Assembly: GCF_024345535.1 (NCBI RefSeq)
Contig: NZ_JAGQBH010000002.1
Location: 124,001-188,000 of the forward strand
Direction of reading: 5' to 3'
DNA length: 64,000 nucleotides
From: Cyanobium sp. N.Huapi 1H5
Lineage (GTDB): Bacteria; Cyanobacteriota; Cyanobacteriia; PCC-6307; Cyanobiaceae
Below, piece by piece: positions 1 to 8,595 of this stretch (the stretch's first letter is position 1; each line of letters opens with the position of its first letter). The notes beneath the pieces are model-generated. The model was given only the letters and a program-made list of their open reading frames with translations, did no database searches and had not been told where the DNA came from. The position numbers were made by a program, and so were the translations under genes.

Positions 1-459
1 AACTCCTCCACCAACGTCACCCGCCATCCGACGCTGGCGGACGACAAGCTCTCACCGGCCCGAGTCTTCACCGCCAACAACACCCCCTCCTATCTCAACT
101 CCCTGGCCAACCTGCCCATGCCCACCGAGGACTTCGTGCGAAATTTCGGCCGGCGCATGCATCACATCGCCTATGAGGTCGTCGATGGCGAGAGCAACGG
201 CGAGAAGAACGTGGACGTGGTGGTGCGCACCCTGCGCGAGCTGGGCATCCCCTTCCTCGCCGACATGGTGGGGGAGTGTGGTGACCAGCCCAACCTGCGC
301 CAGATCTTCTCGCGCAGCTCGCCCTATTCCCTTCTGATCACCGAGTACGTGGAGCGCTGCCTGGGCTACGACGGCTTTTTCACCCGCGAGAACGTGGCGG
401 CCCTCACCGAGGCCGCCGGCCATGCGGAGCGCTATGAGCATGGCCACGTCTTCGACTGA
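1..459 (+). CDS. C-terminal fragment of a possible VOC/HPPD-like protein (5' end outside window)
   Basis: The reading frame is open from the first base and stops at 457-459, so only the last 152 residues are visible. A stretch reading RMHHIAYEV, followed by a region of alternating strands and helices and an acidic C-terminus, resembles the vicinal-oxygen-chelate fold of 4-hydroxyphenylpyruvate dioxygenase-like enzymes, where a histidine in an HIA motif binds iron. This assignment is weak. The coding frame itself is convincing: it has strong third-position GC and no stop. The family call needs the missing N-terminal half. Confidence 0.55.
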   Translation, partial: NSSTNVTRHPTLADDKLSPARVFTANNTPSYLNSLANLPMPTEDFVRNFGRRMHHIAYEVVDGESNGEKNVDVVVRTLRELGIPFLADMVGECGDQPNLRQIFSRSSPYSLLITEYVERCLGYDGFFTRENVAALTEAAGHAERYEHGHVFD

Positions 460-517
460 GACGCCCACCCCATGAGAATTTCCGTTAAGGTGACGTCATC
501 TTTCGTTACGCGGCGAC

Positions 518-685
518 ATGGGTGAGCTGATCGAGGTCGCGGGCGCCACCCAGAATCCCTTGATGCTGCCGGCCTTCCTGGGCGTGCTCGGCCTCGGTTT
601 CTTCGCCCTGCTCCAGTCCACCGCCGGCAACAACGACGACGACGATTCCTCCCCCGGTGGCGGACTGATGCAGCCCGTGGCCTGA
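518..685 (+). CDS. small single-TM hypothetical protein (55 aa)
   Basis: ATG at 518 opens a 55-codon frame. It encodes a short polar N-terminus, one hydrophobic helix (about residues 15-33, rich in Leu, Gly and Phe) and a soluble tail with five acidic residues (DDDD preceded by NN) and a Gly-rich end. This is the shape of the many small single-span proteins of cyanobacterial membranes. I do not recognise the family. It lies 58 bases after the preceding gene, and the next gene converges on it. Confidence 0.5.
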   Translation: MGELIEVAGATQNPLMLPAFLGVLGLGFFALLQSTAGNNDDDDSSPGGGLMQPVA

Positions 686-709
686 GCCCCTGGCTTCAGC
701 TGACGCTCC

Positions 710-958
710 TCAGTTGCCGCTCGCTTCGGCCTGCGACCGTTTCCAGGCGGCCGGCATCAGCACCAGGAACAGCAGCCACCAGGCGGCGATCACCACTGAG
801 ACCCCGGCGGTGAGCCACCACAGATGCAGCAGCACCCAGCTGCCGGCGATGACCATCAGACCGGTGAGCAGGATGCTCCACGGCTGACACCACCACGGCT
901 TGAGGTCCCAGACCGAGCCGGGCAGCCAGCCCGGCCCGTGCGGCTCAGGGGTTGGCAA
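710..958 (-). CDS. DUF6737-type small membrane protein
   Basis: An 82-residue protein starting at a TTG codon that overlaps the end of the upstream protease gene by 14 bases, which implies translational coupling. A conserved LKPWWCQPWSI segment precedes two hydrophobic helices (about residues 28-47 and 51-70), followed by a short charged tail. This matches a cyanobacterial/chloroplast family of unknown function (DUF6737). It is probably a membrane protein expressed with the Ctp protease. No catalytic residues are evident. Confidence 0.7.
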   Translation of the reverse strand: MPTPEPHGPGWLPGSVWDLKPWWCQPWSILLTGLMVIAGSWVLLHLWWLTAGVSVVIAAWWLLFLVLMPAAWKRSQAEASGN

Positions 959-2276
959 GGGCCGCCGGGAGGTTGGCGCTGCCCGGCTGGAAGGCCTTCT
1001 GAAGGGCCGCGCCCGCCTGCATCTGCTTGCGCAGGGTGGATTCGGCCACCCGGTACTGGCTGTCCCGGTTGGTGCCGATGTCCTCCAGCCGGAGGCGCTG
1101 CACCTCCTGCTCGGTCATCTTCACCGGCACGTCGGGATTGATGCCGTGCTTGTGGATGTCCCGGTTGCGGGGCGTCAGATACTTGGCGATGGTCACCGTC
1201 ATGCCCGAGCCGTCGGACAGGCCGCGGACGGACTGCACCAGACCCTTGCCGAAGGTCTTCTGACCCACCAGCACGGCGCGGTTGTTGTCCTGCAGGGCGC
1301 CGGAGAGGATTTCGCTGGCGCTGGCCGAACCCTCGTTCACCAGCACCACCATGGGCTTGGTGGTCAGGGCCTGGCCCGTGGCCCGCTTGACGTCCTGGAT
1401 GCCGTCGCGGGTCTTTGTGGAAACGATGATGCCCTCGTTGATCCACTGGCGGGCGATCTCGACGCTCGCCACCAGCAGGCCGCCGGGGTTGCTGCGCAGG
1501 TCGAGCACATAGCCCTGCACCCCCTGGGCCTCAAGGTCGCGGACCGCCGCCCGCATGTCCTTGGTGGCGGTGGCGCTGAACTGCTTCAGGCGGATGTAGC
1601 CGATCCTGCTGCCGTCCGGCGCGGTGTTCACCTGGTGGGTGACGGCGTGGATCTCGATCAGCTCCCGGGTCAGGGGGGTGTCGATGTTCTGGCCCTTGCG
1701 GCGCAGGACCAGGTTCACGGTGGTGCCCGCCTTGCCCCGGATCAGCTTCACCGCGTCCTCGGTGCTCATCCCCTTGGTGCTCTTGCCGTCGATCGAGACG
1801 ATCACGTCCTTGGGCTGCACCCCGGCCCTCGAGGCCGGTGAACCCTCGATCGGGGAGATGACGACCAGCTCCTTGGTCTCCTTGTCGACGCTCAGCTGGA
1901 TGCCCACCCCGGAGAGCTCCCCGGAGGTGTCGATCTGCATCTCCTTGAACTCCCGCGGGTCCAGGAAACGGGTGTAGGGATCGTCGAGGGTGCTGAGCAT
2001 GCCGCGGATGCCCTCGTAGGCATCCTTGGGGGTGCTGTAGCTCTTGGAGAGCACGCTGCGGCGCAGCTTGCGCCACTGCTCAGGCGTGTACTTGCCCGTG
2101 GTGTCCAGGTAGTCGCGGAAGACGATCTGCCACGCCTGGTCCATCACCTCCTTGGGGCTGTCGCTGATCGACACGGTTCCGGTGGGGGTCAGCACCATCT
2201 CCCGGGCCATGACCGCCGTGGCGGCGCAGGCTCCGAGACCAACCAGCACCACGACGGTGGCGCGAGCTCTGCCCAT
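945..2276 (-). CDS. ctp: carboxyl-terminal processing protease (S41, PDZ)
   Basis: A 443-residue periplasmic/lumenal serine protease of the CtpA family, which trims C-terminal extensions (D1 of photosystem II in the case of CtpA). An N-terminal signal-anchor helix (about residues 5-25) is followed by a PDZ domain (about 120-195) and the S41 core. The core contains NEGSASASE, with catalytic Ser about 319, and TFGKG, with catalytic Lys about 344, the usual 25-residue spacing. ATG at 2276 is chosen over the in-frame TTG at 2291 because it leaves a clean signal sequence. Cyanobacteria carry several paralogues (CtpA, CtpB, CtpZ); which one this is cannot be settled by eye. Confidence 0.9.
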   Translation of the reverse strand: MGRARATVVVLVGLGACAATAVMAREMVLTPTGTVSISDSPKEVMDQAWQIVFRDYLDTTGKYTPEQWRKLRRSVLSKSYSTPKDAYEGIRGMLSTLDDPYTRFLDPREFKEMQIDTSGELSGVGIQLSVDKETKELVVISPIEGSPASRAGVQPKDVIVSIDGKSTKGMSTEDAVKLIRGKAGTTVNLVLRRKGQNIDTPLTRELIEIHAVTHQVNTAPDGSRIGYIRLKQFSATATKDMRAAVRDLEAQGVQGYVLDLRSNPGGLLVASVEIARQWINEGIIVSTKTRDGIQDVKRATGQALTTKPMVVLVNEGSASASEILSGALQDNNRAVLVGQKTFGKGLVQSVRGLSDGSGMTVTIAKYLTPRNRDIHKHGINPDVPVKMTEQEVQRLRLEDIGTNRDSQYRVAESTLRKQMQAGAALQKAFQPGSANLPAALANP

Positions 2277-2345
2277 GGTGGGGATCCTCAAGGAGTCTGA
2301 AACGTGGTTCCAACGTAGCGCCGATGCCTGGGGTGGGCTCCCGGT

Positions 2346-3599
2346 TCAGGGGTCGACCCAGCGACCGTCCTCCTTGATCAGGGCGATCAGCGCCGCCACC
2401 CCTTCGGCCTCGGGAACCCGGCGGATCTCTTCCCGCCCCCGGTAGAGGGAAATCGTGCCGGGCGTCTTGCCGACGTAGCCGTAGTCGGCGTCGGCCATCT
2501 CACCCGGGCCGTTGACGATGCAGCCCATCACGGCGATGTCCAGCCCGGTGAGATGGGCGGTGGCGTTGCGCACCGTGTGCAGCACCTCCTCCAGGTTGAA
2601 CAGGGTGCGGCCGCAGCTGGGGCAGGCCACGTACTCCACCATCGTCTTGCGGAGGCCCATGGCCTGCAGGATCGAGTAGCAGACCGGGATCTCCTTTTCC
2701 GGTGCCTCGGTGAGCGACACCCGGATCGTGTCGCCGAGGCCCTCGGCCAGCAGGGTGGCGATGCCGGCGGTGCTCTTGATGCGGCCGTAGTCGCCGTCGC
2801 CGGCTTCGGTGACCCCCAGGTGCAGGGGGTAGTGGAAGCCCTCGGCGTCCATGCGGAAGGCCATCATCCGGTAGGCCGCCAGCATCACCGGGGCCCGCGA
2901 GGCCTTCATCGACACGACGATGTTGTGGAAATCGAGGCGGTCGCAGATGTGGATGAACTCCATGGCGCTCTCCACCATCCCCAGGGGCGTGTCGCCGTAG
3001 GTGAACAGCATCCGTTCCGCCAGGGAGCCGTGGTTCACGCCGATCCGCAGCCCCTTGTCCTGGTCTTTGAGCAGGCTCACCAGCGGTTCGAGGGTGGCCT
3101 GGATGCGCTCGCCGATCGCCGCCACCTCCTCCGGGGTGAACTCGGTGCGGTTGGGGTCTGGCTTGTCGAACACGTAGAGGCCCGGATTGATCCGCACCTT
3201 GTCGACGTGCTGGGCCACCTCCAGGGCGATCTTCATGCCGTTGTGATGGACGTCCGCCACCAGCGGCACCGGCCGGTAGGTGTCCTCCAGCCGCTGGCGG
3301 ATCTCCTTCACCGCCTTGGCATGGGCCAGGCTCGGCACCGTCAGCCGCACGATCTCGCAGCCCGCCTCGTGCAGGCGGCGGATGCCGGCGGTGGCCCCTT
3401 CGATGTCGAGGGTGTCCTCGTTGATCATCGACTGCACCACCACGGGGTGCTCGCTGCCCACCCAGACGTCGCCCACCCGCACGCTGCGCGTCCGGCGGCG
3501 GCGGATCACCGTGTCGAAGCGGGGGTCACTGGCCCAGTCGGCCGGGAGGGGGGAGGTCCCCGCAGCGGTGCTGGAGGGTGTGGCCAGGGTGCCGGTCAT
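2346..3599 (-). CDS. ispG: 4-hydroxy-3-methylbut-2-en-1-yl diphosphate synthase (IspG/GcpE)
   Basis: Catalyses the penultimate step of the MEP isoprenoid pathway, converting MEcPP to HMBPP with electrons from ferredoxin in cyanobacteria. About 417 residues from the ATG at 3599; a TTG 24 bases upstream is an alternative. Visible hallmarks are the N-terminal [13 protein letters not shown] and PVVVQSMIN segments of the TIM barrel and the C-terminal cysteines of the 4Fe-4S site in CPSCGR and GCIVNGPGE. The size suits the bacterial/cyanobacterial form. It feeds carotenoid, phytol and plastoquinone synthesis. Confidence 0.96.
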   Translation of the reverse strand: MTGTLATPSSTAAGTSPLPADWASDPRFDTVIRRRRTRSVRVGDVWVGSEHPVVVQSMINEDTLDIEGATAGIRRLHEAGCEIVRLTVPSLAHAKAVKEIRQRLEDTYRPVPLVADVHHNGMKIALEVAQHVDKVRINPGLYVFDKPDPNRTEFTPEEVAAIGERIQATLEPLVSLLKDQDKGLRIGVNHGSLAERMLFTYGDTPLGMVESAMEFIHICDRLDFHNIVVSMKASRAPVMLAAYRMMAFRMDAEGFHYPLHLGVTEAGDGDYGRIKSTAGIATLLAEGLGDTIRVSLTEAPEKEIPVCYSILQAMGLRKTMVEYVACPSCGRTLFNLEEVLHTVRNATAHLTGLDIAVMGCIVNGPGEMADADYGYVGKTPGTISLYRGREEIRRVPEAEGVAALIALIKEDGRWVDP

Positions 3600-3629
3600 C
3601 TCGCGTGGGCCGGTGGTGGCCAAAGCCTG

Positions 3630-4358
3630 TCACAAAGAGGGTGCCGGCGGTCGGTCCTCCTCCAGGCGCCTCCGCACCTCCTGCAGGTCCTGCCAGGTGA
3701 GCCACTTGGGTGAACCCTTCTCCCGCGAGGGATTGCGCAGCAGGTAGGAGGGATGGAACACCGGCATCACCCAGCGGCCCTGCCAGGGGTGCCAGCGGCC
3801 CCGCAGCCGGGAGATCCCCCCCTTGATGCCCAGCACCCCCTCCAGGGCCGTGGCGCCCGCCAGCAGCACCACGGCCGGATCGACGGCGGCGATCTGGGCG
3901 GCCAGCCAGGGGGCGCAGGCGGCGATCTCCTGGGGCGTGGGCCGGCGGTTGTCCGGCGGACGGCACTTCACCACGTTGCAGACGTAGGCGTCGCGCTCGC
4001 TGTCCAGCCCCACGCTGGCGAGCATCTGGTCGAGCAGCTGGCCGGCCCGGCCCACGAACGGCCGGCCGCTGGCATCCTCCTGGGCGCCGGGCCCCTCGCC
4101 GATCACCATCAGCCGGGCCGCCGGATCGCCGCGGCTCACCACCACCATCTGGCGGCCCTCCGCCAGGCCGCAGCGGCGACACTCCCGGCAGCCCCGCTCC
4201 AGTGCCGCGAGGTCGGGTCGCCCGCCGGGGGCGAAGCCGGCCACCTCGGCAGGCTCCACAGGGCCAGGATCTGCGGTGGCGGGGTCCTCACCCAGAAGGG
4301 ACGGTTGCAGGGGAGACGGAGGCGGAGGATCGGGGGCCATCGCCCCATTCTTCGGCAT
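3630..4358 (-). CDS. family 4 uracil-DNA glycosylase
   Basis: Removes uracil from deaminated DNA. The core shows the Fe-S cluster cysteines (CRECRRC near the N-terminus; CRPPDNR and CAPWL later), the uracil-binding GEGPGAQEDASG motif and the late HPSYLLR motif, all typical of family 4 (thermophile-type) UDGs. The N-terminal 40 residues are Pro-rich and not part of the domain. The frame stays open to 4472, but I favour a start at 4358 (or ATG 4340) because the longer version would run into the divergent aminotransferase gene. Confidence 0.88.
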   Translation of the reverse strand: MPKNGAMAPDPPPPSPLQPSLLGEDPATADPGPVEPAEVAGFAPGGRPDLAALERGCRECRRCGLAEGRQMVVVSRGDPAARLMVIGEGPGAQEDASGRPFVGRAGQLLDQMLASVGLDSERDAYVCNVVKCRPPDNRRPTPQEIAACAPWLAAQIAAVDPAVVLLAGATALEGVLGIKGGISRLRGRWHPWQGRWVMPVFHPSYLLRNPSREKGSPKWLTWQDLQEVRRRLEEDRPPAPSL

Positions 4359-4423
4359 GGCGCAGGGCGTAGGGCAAGATGGCGGGATTGCCGAATCGCG
4401 CCCTCCAGACGGCGCGCGCTGCC

Positions 4424-5602
4424 ATGCCGGCCCCGTTGCCGCTCTCTGCCCGGGCGCAGGCGTTGCAGCCATCGCTCACCCTCGCCATCACCGCCAAGGC
4501 GCGCGAGCTGCGCGCCGAGGGCAAGGACATCTGCAGCCTCAGCGCCGGGGAGCCCGACTTCGACACCCCCGCCTTCATCCGCCAGGCGGCCGCCGAGGCC
4601 CTGGAGGCCGGCCACACCCGCTACGGGCCCGTGGCGGGTGAACCCGAGCTGCGCCAGGCGATCGCCACCAAGCTGAGCCAGGAGAACGGCGTTCCCACCC
4701 GGCCCGACCAGGTGCTGGTGACCAACGGCGGCAAACAGGCCCTCTACAACCTCTTCCAGGTCCTGCTCGACCCCGGCGACGAGGTCCTGCTGCCGGCCCC
4801 GTACTGGCTCAGCTACCCGGAGATGGCCCACCTGGCCGGTGCCAGCGTGCGCTACCTCACCACCGACGCCAGCGGTGGGTTCCGCTTCAGTCCCGAGCAG
4901 CTGGAGGCGGCGATCACCCCGGCCAGCCGGCTGCTGGTGCTCAACAGCCCCTCCAATCCCACCGGCATGGTGCTCAGCCGCTCCGAGCTGGAGGGGATCG
5001 CCGCCGTGCTGCGCCGCCACCCCGCCGTGGCGGTGGTCTGCGATGAGATCTACGAGCTGCTGCTCTCCCCCGGTCACGTGCACCACAGCCTGGCGTCGGT
5101 GGCGCCCGACATTGCCGAGCGGATCTTCATCGTCAACGGCTTCGCCAAGGGCTGGGCGATGACCGGCTGGCGCATCGGCTGGCTGGCGGGGGCCCGCCAT
5201 GTGGTGGCCGCCGCCAGCGCCCTGCAGAGCCAGAGCACCAGCAATGTCTGCAGCTTCGCCCAGTTCGGTGCCCTGGCGGCCGTCAGCGGCTCGCGCGACT
5301 GCGTCCGGGAGATGGCGGCCGAATTCAGCCGTCGCCGCTCCCGGCTCAGCGACGGGCTGATGGCGATCAACGGCCTCAAACTGCTGCCTCCCGAAGGGGC
5401 CTTCTACGCCTTCCCCGACGTCAGCGCCTGGGGCCTGGATTCGATGACCCTCTGCGGCCGGCTCCTGGACGAGGTGGGCCTGGCGGTGGTGCCCGGTGCC
5501 GCCTTCGGCGATGACCGCTGCATCCGCCTCTCCTGCGCAGCGTCCCCGGCCACGATCGACGACGGCCTGGAGCGGCTGCGCCGCTTCGGCGCCAGCCTCT
5601 GA
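4424..5602 (+). CDS. aspC: class I/II pyridoxal-phosphate aminotransferase (aspartate aminotransferase type)
   Basis: Fold-type I aminotransferase that moves amino groups between aspartate (or a related donor) and 2-oxo acids. Seen directly: LSARAQALQPSLTLAI at the N-terminus, SAGEPDFDTP for substrate binding, the NSPSNPTGM motif, CDEIYE and the PLP lysine in NGFAKGWAMTGWRIGW. I chose ATG 4424 because family members begin a few residues before the LSxR motif; ATG 4379 adds 15 residues. Length (about 392) is normal. Substrate preference between aspartate, aromatic and alanine cannot be told from sequence. Confidence 0.92.
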   Translation: MPAPLPLSARAQALQPSLTLAITAKARELRAEGKDICSLSAGEPDFDTPAFIRQAAAEALEAGHTRYGPVAGEPELRQAIATKLSQENGVPTRPDQVLVTNGGKQALYNLFQVLLDPGDEVLLPAPYWLSYPEMAHLAGASVRYLTTDASGGFRFSPEQLEAAITPASRLLVLNSPSNPTGMVLSRSELEGIAAVLRRHPAVAVVCDEIYELLLSPGHVHHSLASVAPDIAERIFIVNGFAKGWAMTGWRIGWLAGARHVVAAASALQSQSTSNVCSFAQFGALAAVSGSRDCVREMAAEFSRRRSRLSDGLMAINGLKLLPPEGAFYAFPDVSAWGLDSMTLCGRLLDEVGLAVVPGAAFGDDRCIRLSCAASPATIDDGLERLRRFGASL

Positions 5603-5613
5603 GCACCCTGCCC

Positions 5614-6285
5614 ATGCAGGTGCCCAAGAAGCTGGTGGTGCTCGGCGACAGCGGCGTCTATGGCTGGGGTGATCCGGAGCAGGGCGGCTGGTGCGAGCGG
5701 CTGCGGCGCCACTGGATGGAGCTGCCCCAGGGGCCGGTGCTCTACGGCCTGGGGGTGCGGGGGGATGGGCTGGAGCGGCTGGCGGCCCGTGCCGAGGCGG
5801 AGGTGGGCCACCGGGGTGAACTGCGGCGCCAGCGGCCCCAGGGGATCCTGCTGTCGATCGGGCTCAACGACACGGCCCGGGTGGGGCGGCCCGACGGGCG
5901 TCACCAGCTGGCTCCCGACGCCTTTCTGTTCGGCCTGCGGCAACTGCTGCCCAGGCTGACCTCCATCGCCCCGGTGTTCGTGCTGGGCCTCACCCCGGTG
6001 GATGAGGTGGTGATGCCCTTCGCCGAGATGCTCTGGTACGACCTGGCCACGGTGCGCTGCTACGAGGGCCTGCTGGAGGAGGCCTGCATGGAGGCCGATG
6101 TGCCCTTCCTGCCGCTGCTCGATGGCCTGCTGGCCGACCCCCACTGGCTGCAGTGGCTGTGCAGCGACGGCCTGCACCTCAACAGCGACGGCCACGGCCA
6201 GCTCTACCGGCGCCTGCGCTCCTGGAGGGCTCTGCTGGACTGGGCCGGGCTCGATCCCCACAGCAGCGTGACGGCCGGCTTCTGA
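5614..6285 (+). CDS. SGNH/GDSL-family hydrolase
   Basis: A 223-residue predicted esterase or lipase. Block I is GDSGVYGWGD, with the nucleophile Ser in GDS about residue 14; block III is the GLND asparagine; block V is the SDGLHLN segment supplying catalytic Asp and His. No signal peptide is evident, so it is probably cytoplasmic. It begins 11 bases after the aminotransferase stop and may be co-transcribed. The natural substrate (acyl ester, carbohydrate ester or thioester) is unknown. Confidence 0.85.
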   Translation: MQVPKKLVVLGDSGVYGWGDPEQGGWCERLRRHWMELPQGPVLYGLGVRGDGLERLAARAEAEVGHRGELRRQRPQGILLSIGLNDTARVGRPDGRHQLAPDAFLFGLRQLLPRLTSIAPVFVLGLTPVDEVVMPFAEMLWYDLATVRCYEGLLEEACMEADVPFLPLLDGLLADPHWLQWLCSDGLHLNSDGHGQLYRRLRSWRALLDWAGLDPHSSVTAGF

Positions 6286-6454
6286 AGCGCTGGCCCGGCA
6301 GCTTTCCTTCCGGGGCCTGACCAGCAGCCATTCTCTCCCGGTCCGCCGCCGCTGGCATCACCCGATCGGATGAGCGGCGCTCCCCCCGTGGGGTGAACCG
6401 GCGCCCGTGGCTGACGGCGACTCTGAAGGGACGGCCCCCGCTGGACCCACCGCC

Positions 6455-7453
6455 ATGGATCGCCCCCCGCCCCCTTCGCCCCCGCCTCCGGCGGCGGTGC
6501 TGCTGAGCACCCGCCGGATGCCGGCGCCGGACCTCTGTCCGGGCTGCCGGGAGATTCCGGAGGCGATCGTCGATCGCCGCACCCGCAACCGCCGCCGGCT
6601 GAAGGCGTTCGCTGAGGCCACCGATCCGGCCATCCGGCTGCGCTGGCGCAACCTGCTGGTGGAGGACAACCTGCCGCTCGTGTACAGCATCGCCGGGCGC
6701 CAAGGTGCCGACGCGGGGCTGGCTTTCGAGGACCTCGCCCAGGTGGGCAGCCTCGGCCTGATCCGCGCCGTCGAGGCCTTTGATCCTGGCCGCAACGTCA
6801 GCCTCAGCAGCTTCGCGGTGCCCTACATCCAGGGGGCGATGCGCCGCGAACGGCGGGATCGCCAGCCCCTGGTGCGTCCGCCCCGGCCCCTGTGGGACCT
6901 GCACCAGCAGGTGCTGGCCCTGCAGGAGGCCCGTCGCCGCCAGGGGCTCGATCCGCTGCCCACCGCCGCCCTCGCCGACCGGCTGGCCTGTGATCCGTCC
7001 CGGCTCGAGGAGGCCCTGGCGATCCGCCGGACCGCCCGGGTGCGCAGCCTGGATGCCCCCCTCGGCCCGGGAGGCGGCGAAGCCGAGGCGGCCAGCTGCC
7101 TGCTGGATCTGCTGGCCGCCCCCGCCGGACCCTGCGGCGATGAGGCGGCGGCGGGCGAGAGCGAGGCCCGCGGCGCCGAGCGCCAGTGGCTGCGCCAGCA
7201 GCTCGCCGATCTCGATCCCCGGGAGCGGGAGCTGCTGGTGGGCCGCCTTGATGGGGGCTGCACCTGGGTGGAGCTGGGCCGGCAGCTGGGCATCCCGGCC
7301 CGCCAGGCCCAGCGCCGCCACGACGCCGCCCTCGACCGCCTCAGGCGCGCCGCCCTCGCCTGGCGCCAGGAGGCCCTCAGCCCAGCGGCGGCGACAGCCA
7401 CGGCACCAGCGCCATCGCCAGCAGAGCCGCCAGCAGGGTCTGGAGCCCGTTGA
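6455..7453 (+). CDS. group 3 sigma-70 family RNA polymerase sigma factor
   Basis: An alternative sigma factor. Region 2 is present (LLVEDNLPLVYSIA, then FEDLAQVGSLGLIRAVEAFD and SSFAVPYIQGAMRR, the core-binding and -10 recognition helices). Region 3 contains LPTAALADRLACD. Region 4 ends in a helix-turn-helix around WVELGRQLGIPARQ. Region 1.1 is absent and the N-terminus is a Pro-rich linker, which points to group 3 (SigF/SigG-like) rather than the primary sigma. Starts at GTG 6407, ATG 6455 or ATG 6518 are all possible. The 3' end overlaps the convergent DUF92 gene by 77 bases. Confidence 0.88.
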   Translation: MDRPPPPSPPPPAAVLLSTRRMPAPDLCPGCREIPEAIVDRRTRNRRRLKAFAEATDPAIRLRWRNLLVEDNLPLVYSIAGRQGADAGLAFEDLAQVGSLGLIRAVEAFDPGRNVSLSSFAVPYIQGAMRRERRDRQPLVRPPRPLWDLHQQVLALQEARRRQGLDPLPTAALADRLACDPSRLEEALAIRRTARVRSLDAPLGPGGGEAEAASCLLDLLAAPAGPCGDEAAAGESEARGAERQWLRQQLADLDPRERELLVGRLDGGCTWVELGRQLGIPARQAQRRHDAALDRLRRAALAWRQEALSPAAATATAPAPSPAEPPAGSGAR

Positions 7454-8138
7454 CCACCTCATTGCTCAGCCAGCGCCAGTGACGCTGCAGGCTGGCGCCC
7501 ACCACGCTCTCGGCCAGGGTGGCCACCAGCCCGACGGCGCCCACCAGGGCCGCCAGCGGCCAGCCGCCGATCACCCCCAGGGCCCCCATGGCCATGGTCA
7601 TCAGGGCGCTGCCCAGGAGGCTGGCGGCGGTGCCCTCCAGGCTGATGGCCCCTTCGGTGCCGGGAGGGACCGGCCGCAGGCTGGTGATCAGCACGGTGTG
7701 CCGGCCCCAGCGCTTGCCGATCTCGCTGCCGAAGGTGTCGGCGAGCTTGGCGGCGAAGCTGGCGGCGAATCCGGCCAGCAGCAGGGGCTGCATGGCCGCC
7801 GGTGCCCGGCAGGCCAGCAAGGCCAGCAGCGTGCCCACCAGGGCGGAGCCCCAGACGTTCTCCGGCCCCCGGCGCCCTTCCCGGCCCTCGGCCAGCCCCA
7901 GCTCCCGCTTGCGCCGGAACCCCAGCTTGGTCACCGCGCTGCCCAGGGCGAGATACACCACCACCCCCAGCCAGCCGCGCCAGCCCAGGCTTCCCCACAG
8001 CAGGGTGCCGAGCACCCCGGCATGGACCCAGCCGGCCCGGGTGAGCAGAGGCAAGCGCTGGGCCAGGCCGATCAGCAGCCCGTTGATCGCCAGGGCCGCC
8101 AGCCAGTGGAGGGGGTCCTGGGGCGGCAGCGGCAGCAT
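7377..8138 (-). CDS. DUF92 membrane protein, VTE6-like phytyl-phosphate kinase
   Basis: About 253 residues from ATG 8138, largely hydrophobic with roughly six or seven membrane helices. The signature KLADTFGSEIGKRWG, RPVPPGTEGAISLEGT and LAESVVGASLQR are hallmarks of the DUF92/TIGR00297 family. The plant and cyanobacterial member VTE6 phosphorylates phytyl phosphate to phytyl diphosphate for tocopherol and phylloquinone synthesis from recycled chlorophyll phytol. That function is family knowledge; the substrate is not proven for this gene. Its tail overlaps the convergent sigma-factor gene. Confidence 0.85.
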   Translation of the reverse strand: MLPLPPQDPLHWLAALAINGLLIGLAQRLPLLTRAGWVHAGVLGTLLWGSLGWRGWLGVVVYLALGSAVTKLGFRRKRELGLAEGREGRRGPENVWGSALVGTLLALLACRAPAAMQPLLLAGFAASFAAKLADTFGSEIGKRWGRHTVLITSLRPVPPGTEGAISLEGTAASLLGSALMTMAMGALGVIGGWPLAALVGAVGLVATLAESVVGASLQRHWRWLSNEVVNGLQTLLAALLAMALVPWLSPPLG

Positions 8139-8229
8139 GGCGGGAGCCCGGTTGTGTTGCACAGATCTAAGCCAGGCGCTGCGGGGCGCCGGCTTCGGCG
8201 GATAATCCCTGCATCCGGCGGTGCTCCGA

Positions 8230-8595
8230 ATGGTCTTCAAACGACCCAAGTTCTTCCTCGATCTGGGTGGCGGCGAAGGCAACCAGCCCCCGGCCGTGGT
8301 GGCCCCCCCCAAGGCCGAAGCCAAGCCCGCTCCCCAGGCGGCCGAGGCCACGCCTGCGGCGGCCGCCGCGCCGGCGGCTGCGGAGGCCGCCCCTCAGCCC
8401 GTTTCGGGTCTCACCACCGCTGAAGCGATCGCCGCCGAACTGGCCGCCGCCGAGGCGCTCCGGCCGGCCCCGTCGCTGGCCACCTTCGCCCCAGAGTGCG
8501 TCACCGCCGGAGGGGCCACCCCGATGAAGCGCCGCACCCCGGGCGCCAATCTGGGCGTGTTCAAGGAGATGGCCGCCGGCATGATGCGCTCCTGA
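8230..8595 (+). CDS. hypothetical protein with Ala/Pro-rich linker
   Basis: A 121-residue protein of three parts: a short N-terminus MVFKRPKFFLDLGGGE, a long low-complexity stretch of Ala, Pro and Glu (about residues 18-75), and a C-terminal part with conserved-looking TPMKRRTPGANLGVFKEMA. The conserved ends with a disordered middle suggest a small adaptor or scaffolding protein, but I do not recognise the function. ATG at 8230 is preferred over 8221 because the basic VFKRPKFF start looks like the true N-terminus. The convergent rsmE gene ends inside its last codons. Confidence 0.6.
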   Translation: MVFKRPKFFLDLGGGEGNQPPAVVAPPKAEAKPAPQAAEATPAAAAAPAAAEAAPQPVSGLTTAEAIAAELAAAEALRPAPSLATFAPECVTAGGATPMKRRTPGANLGVFKEMAAGMMRS

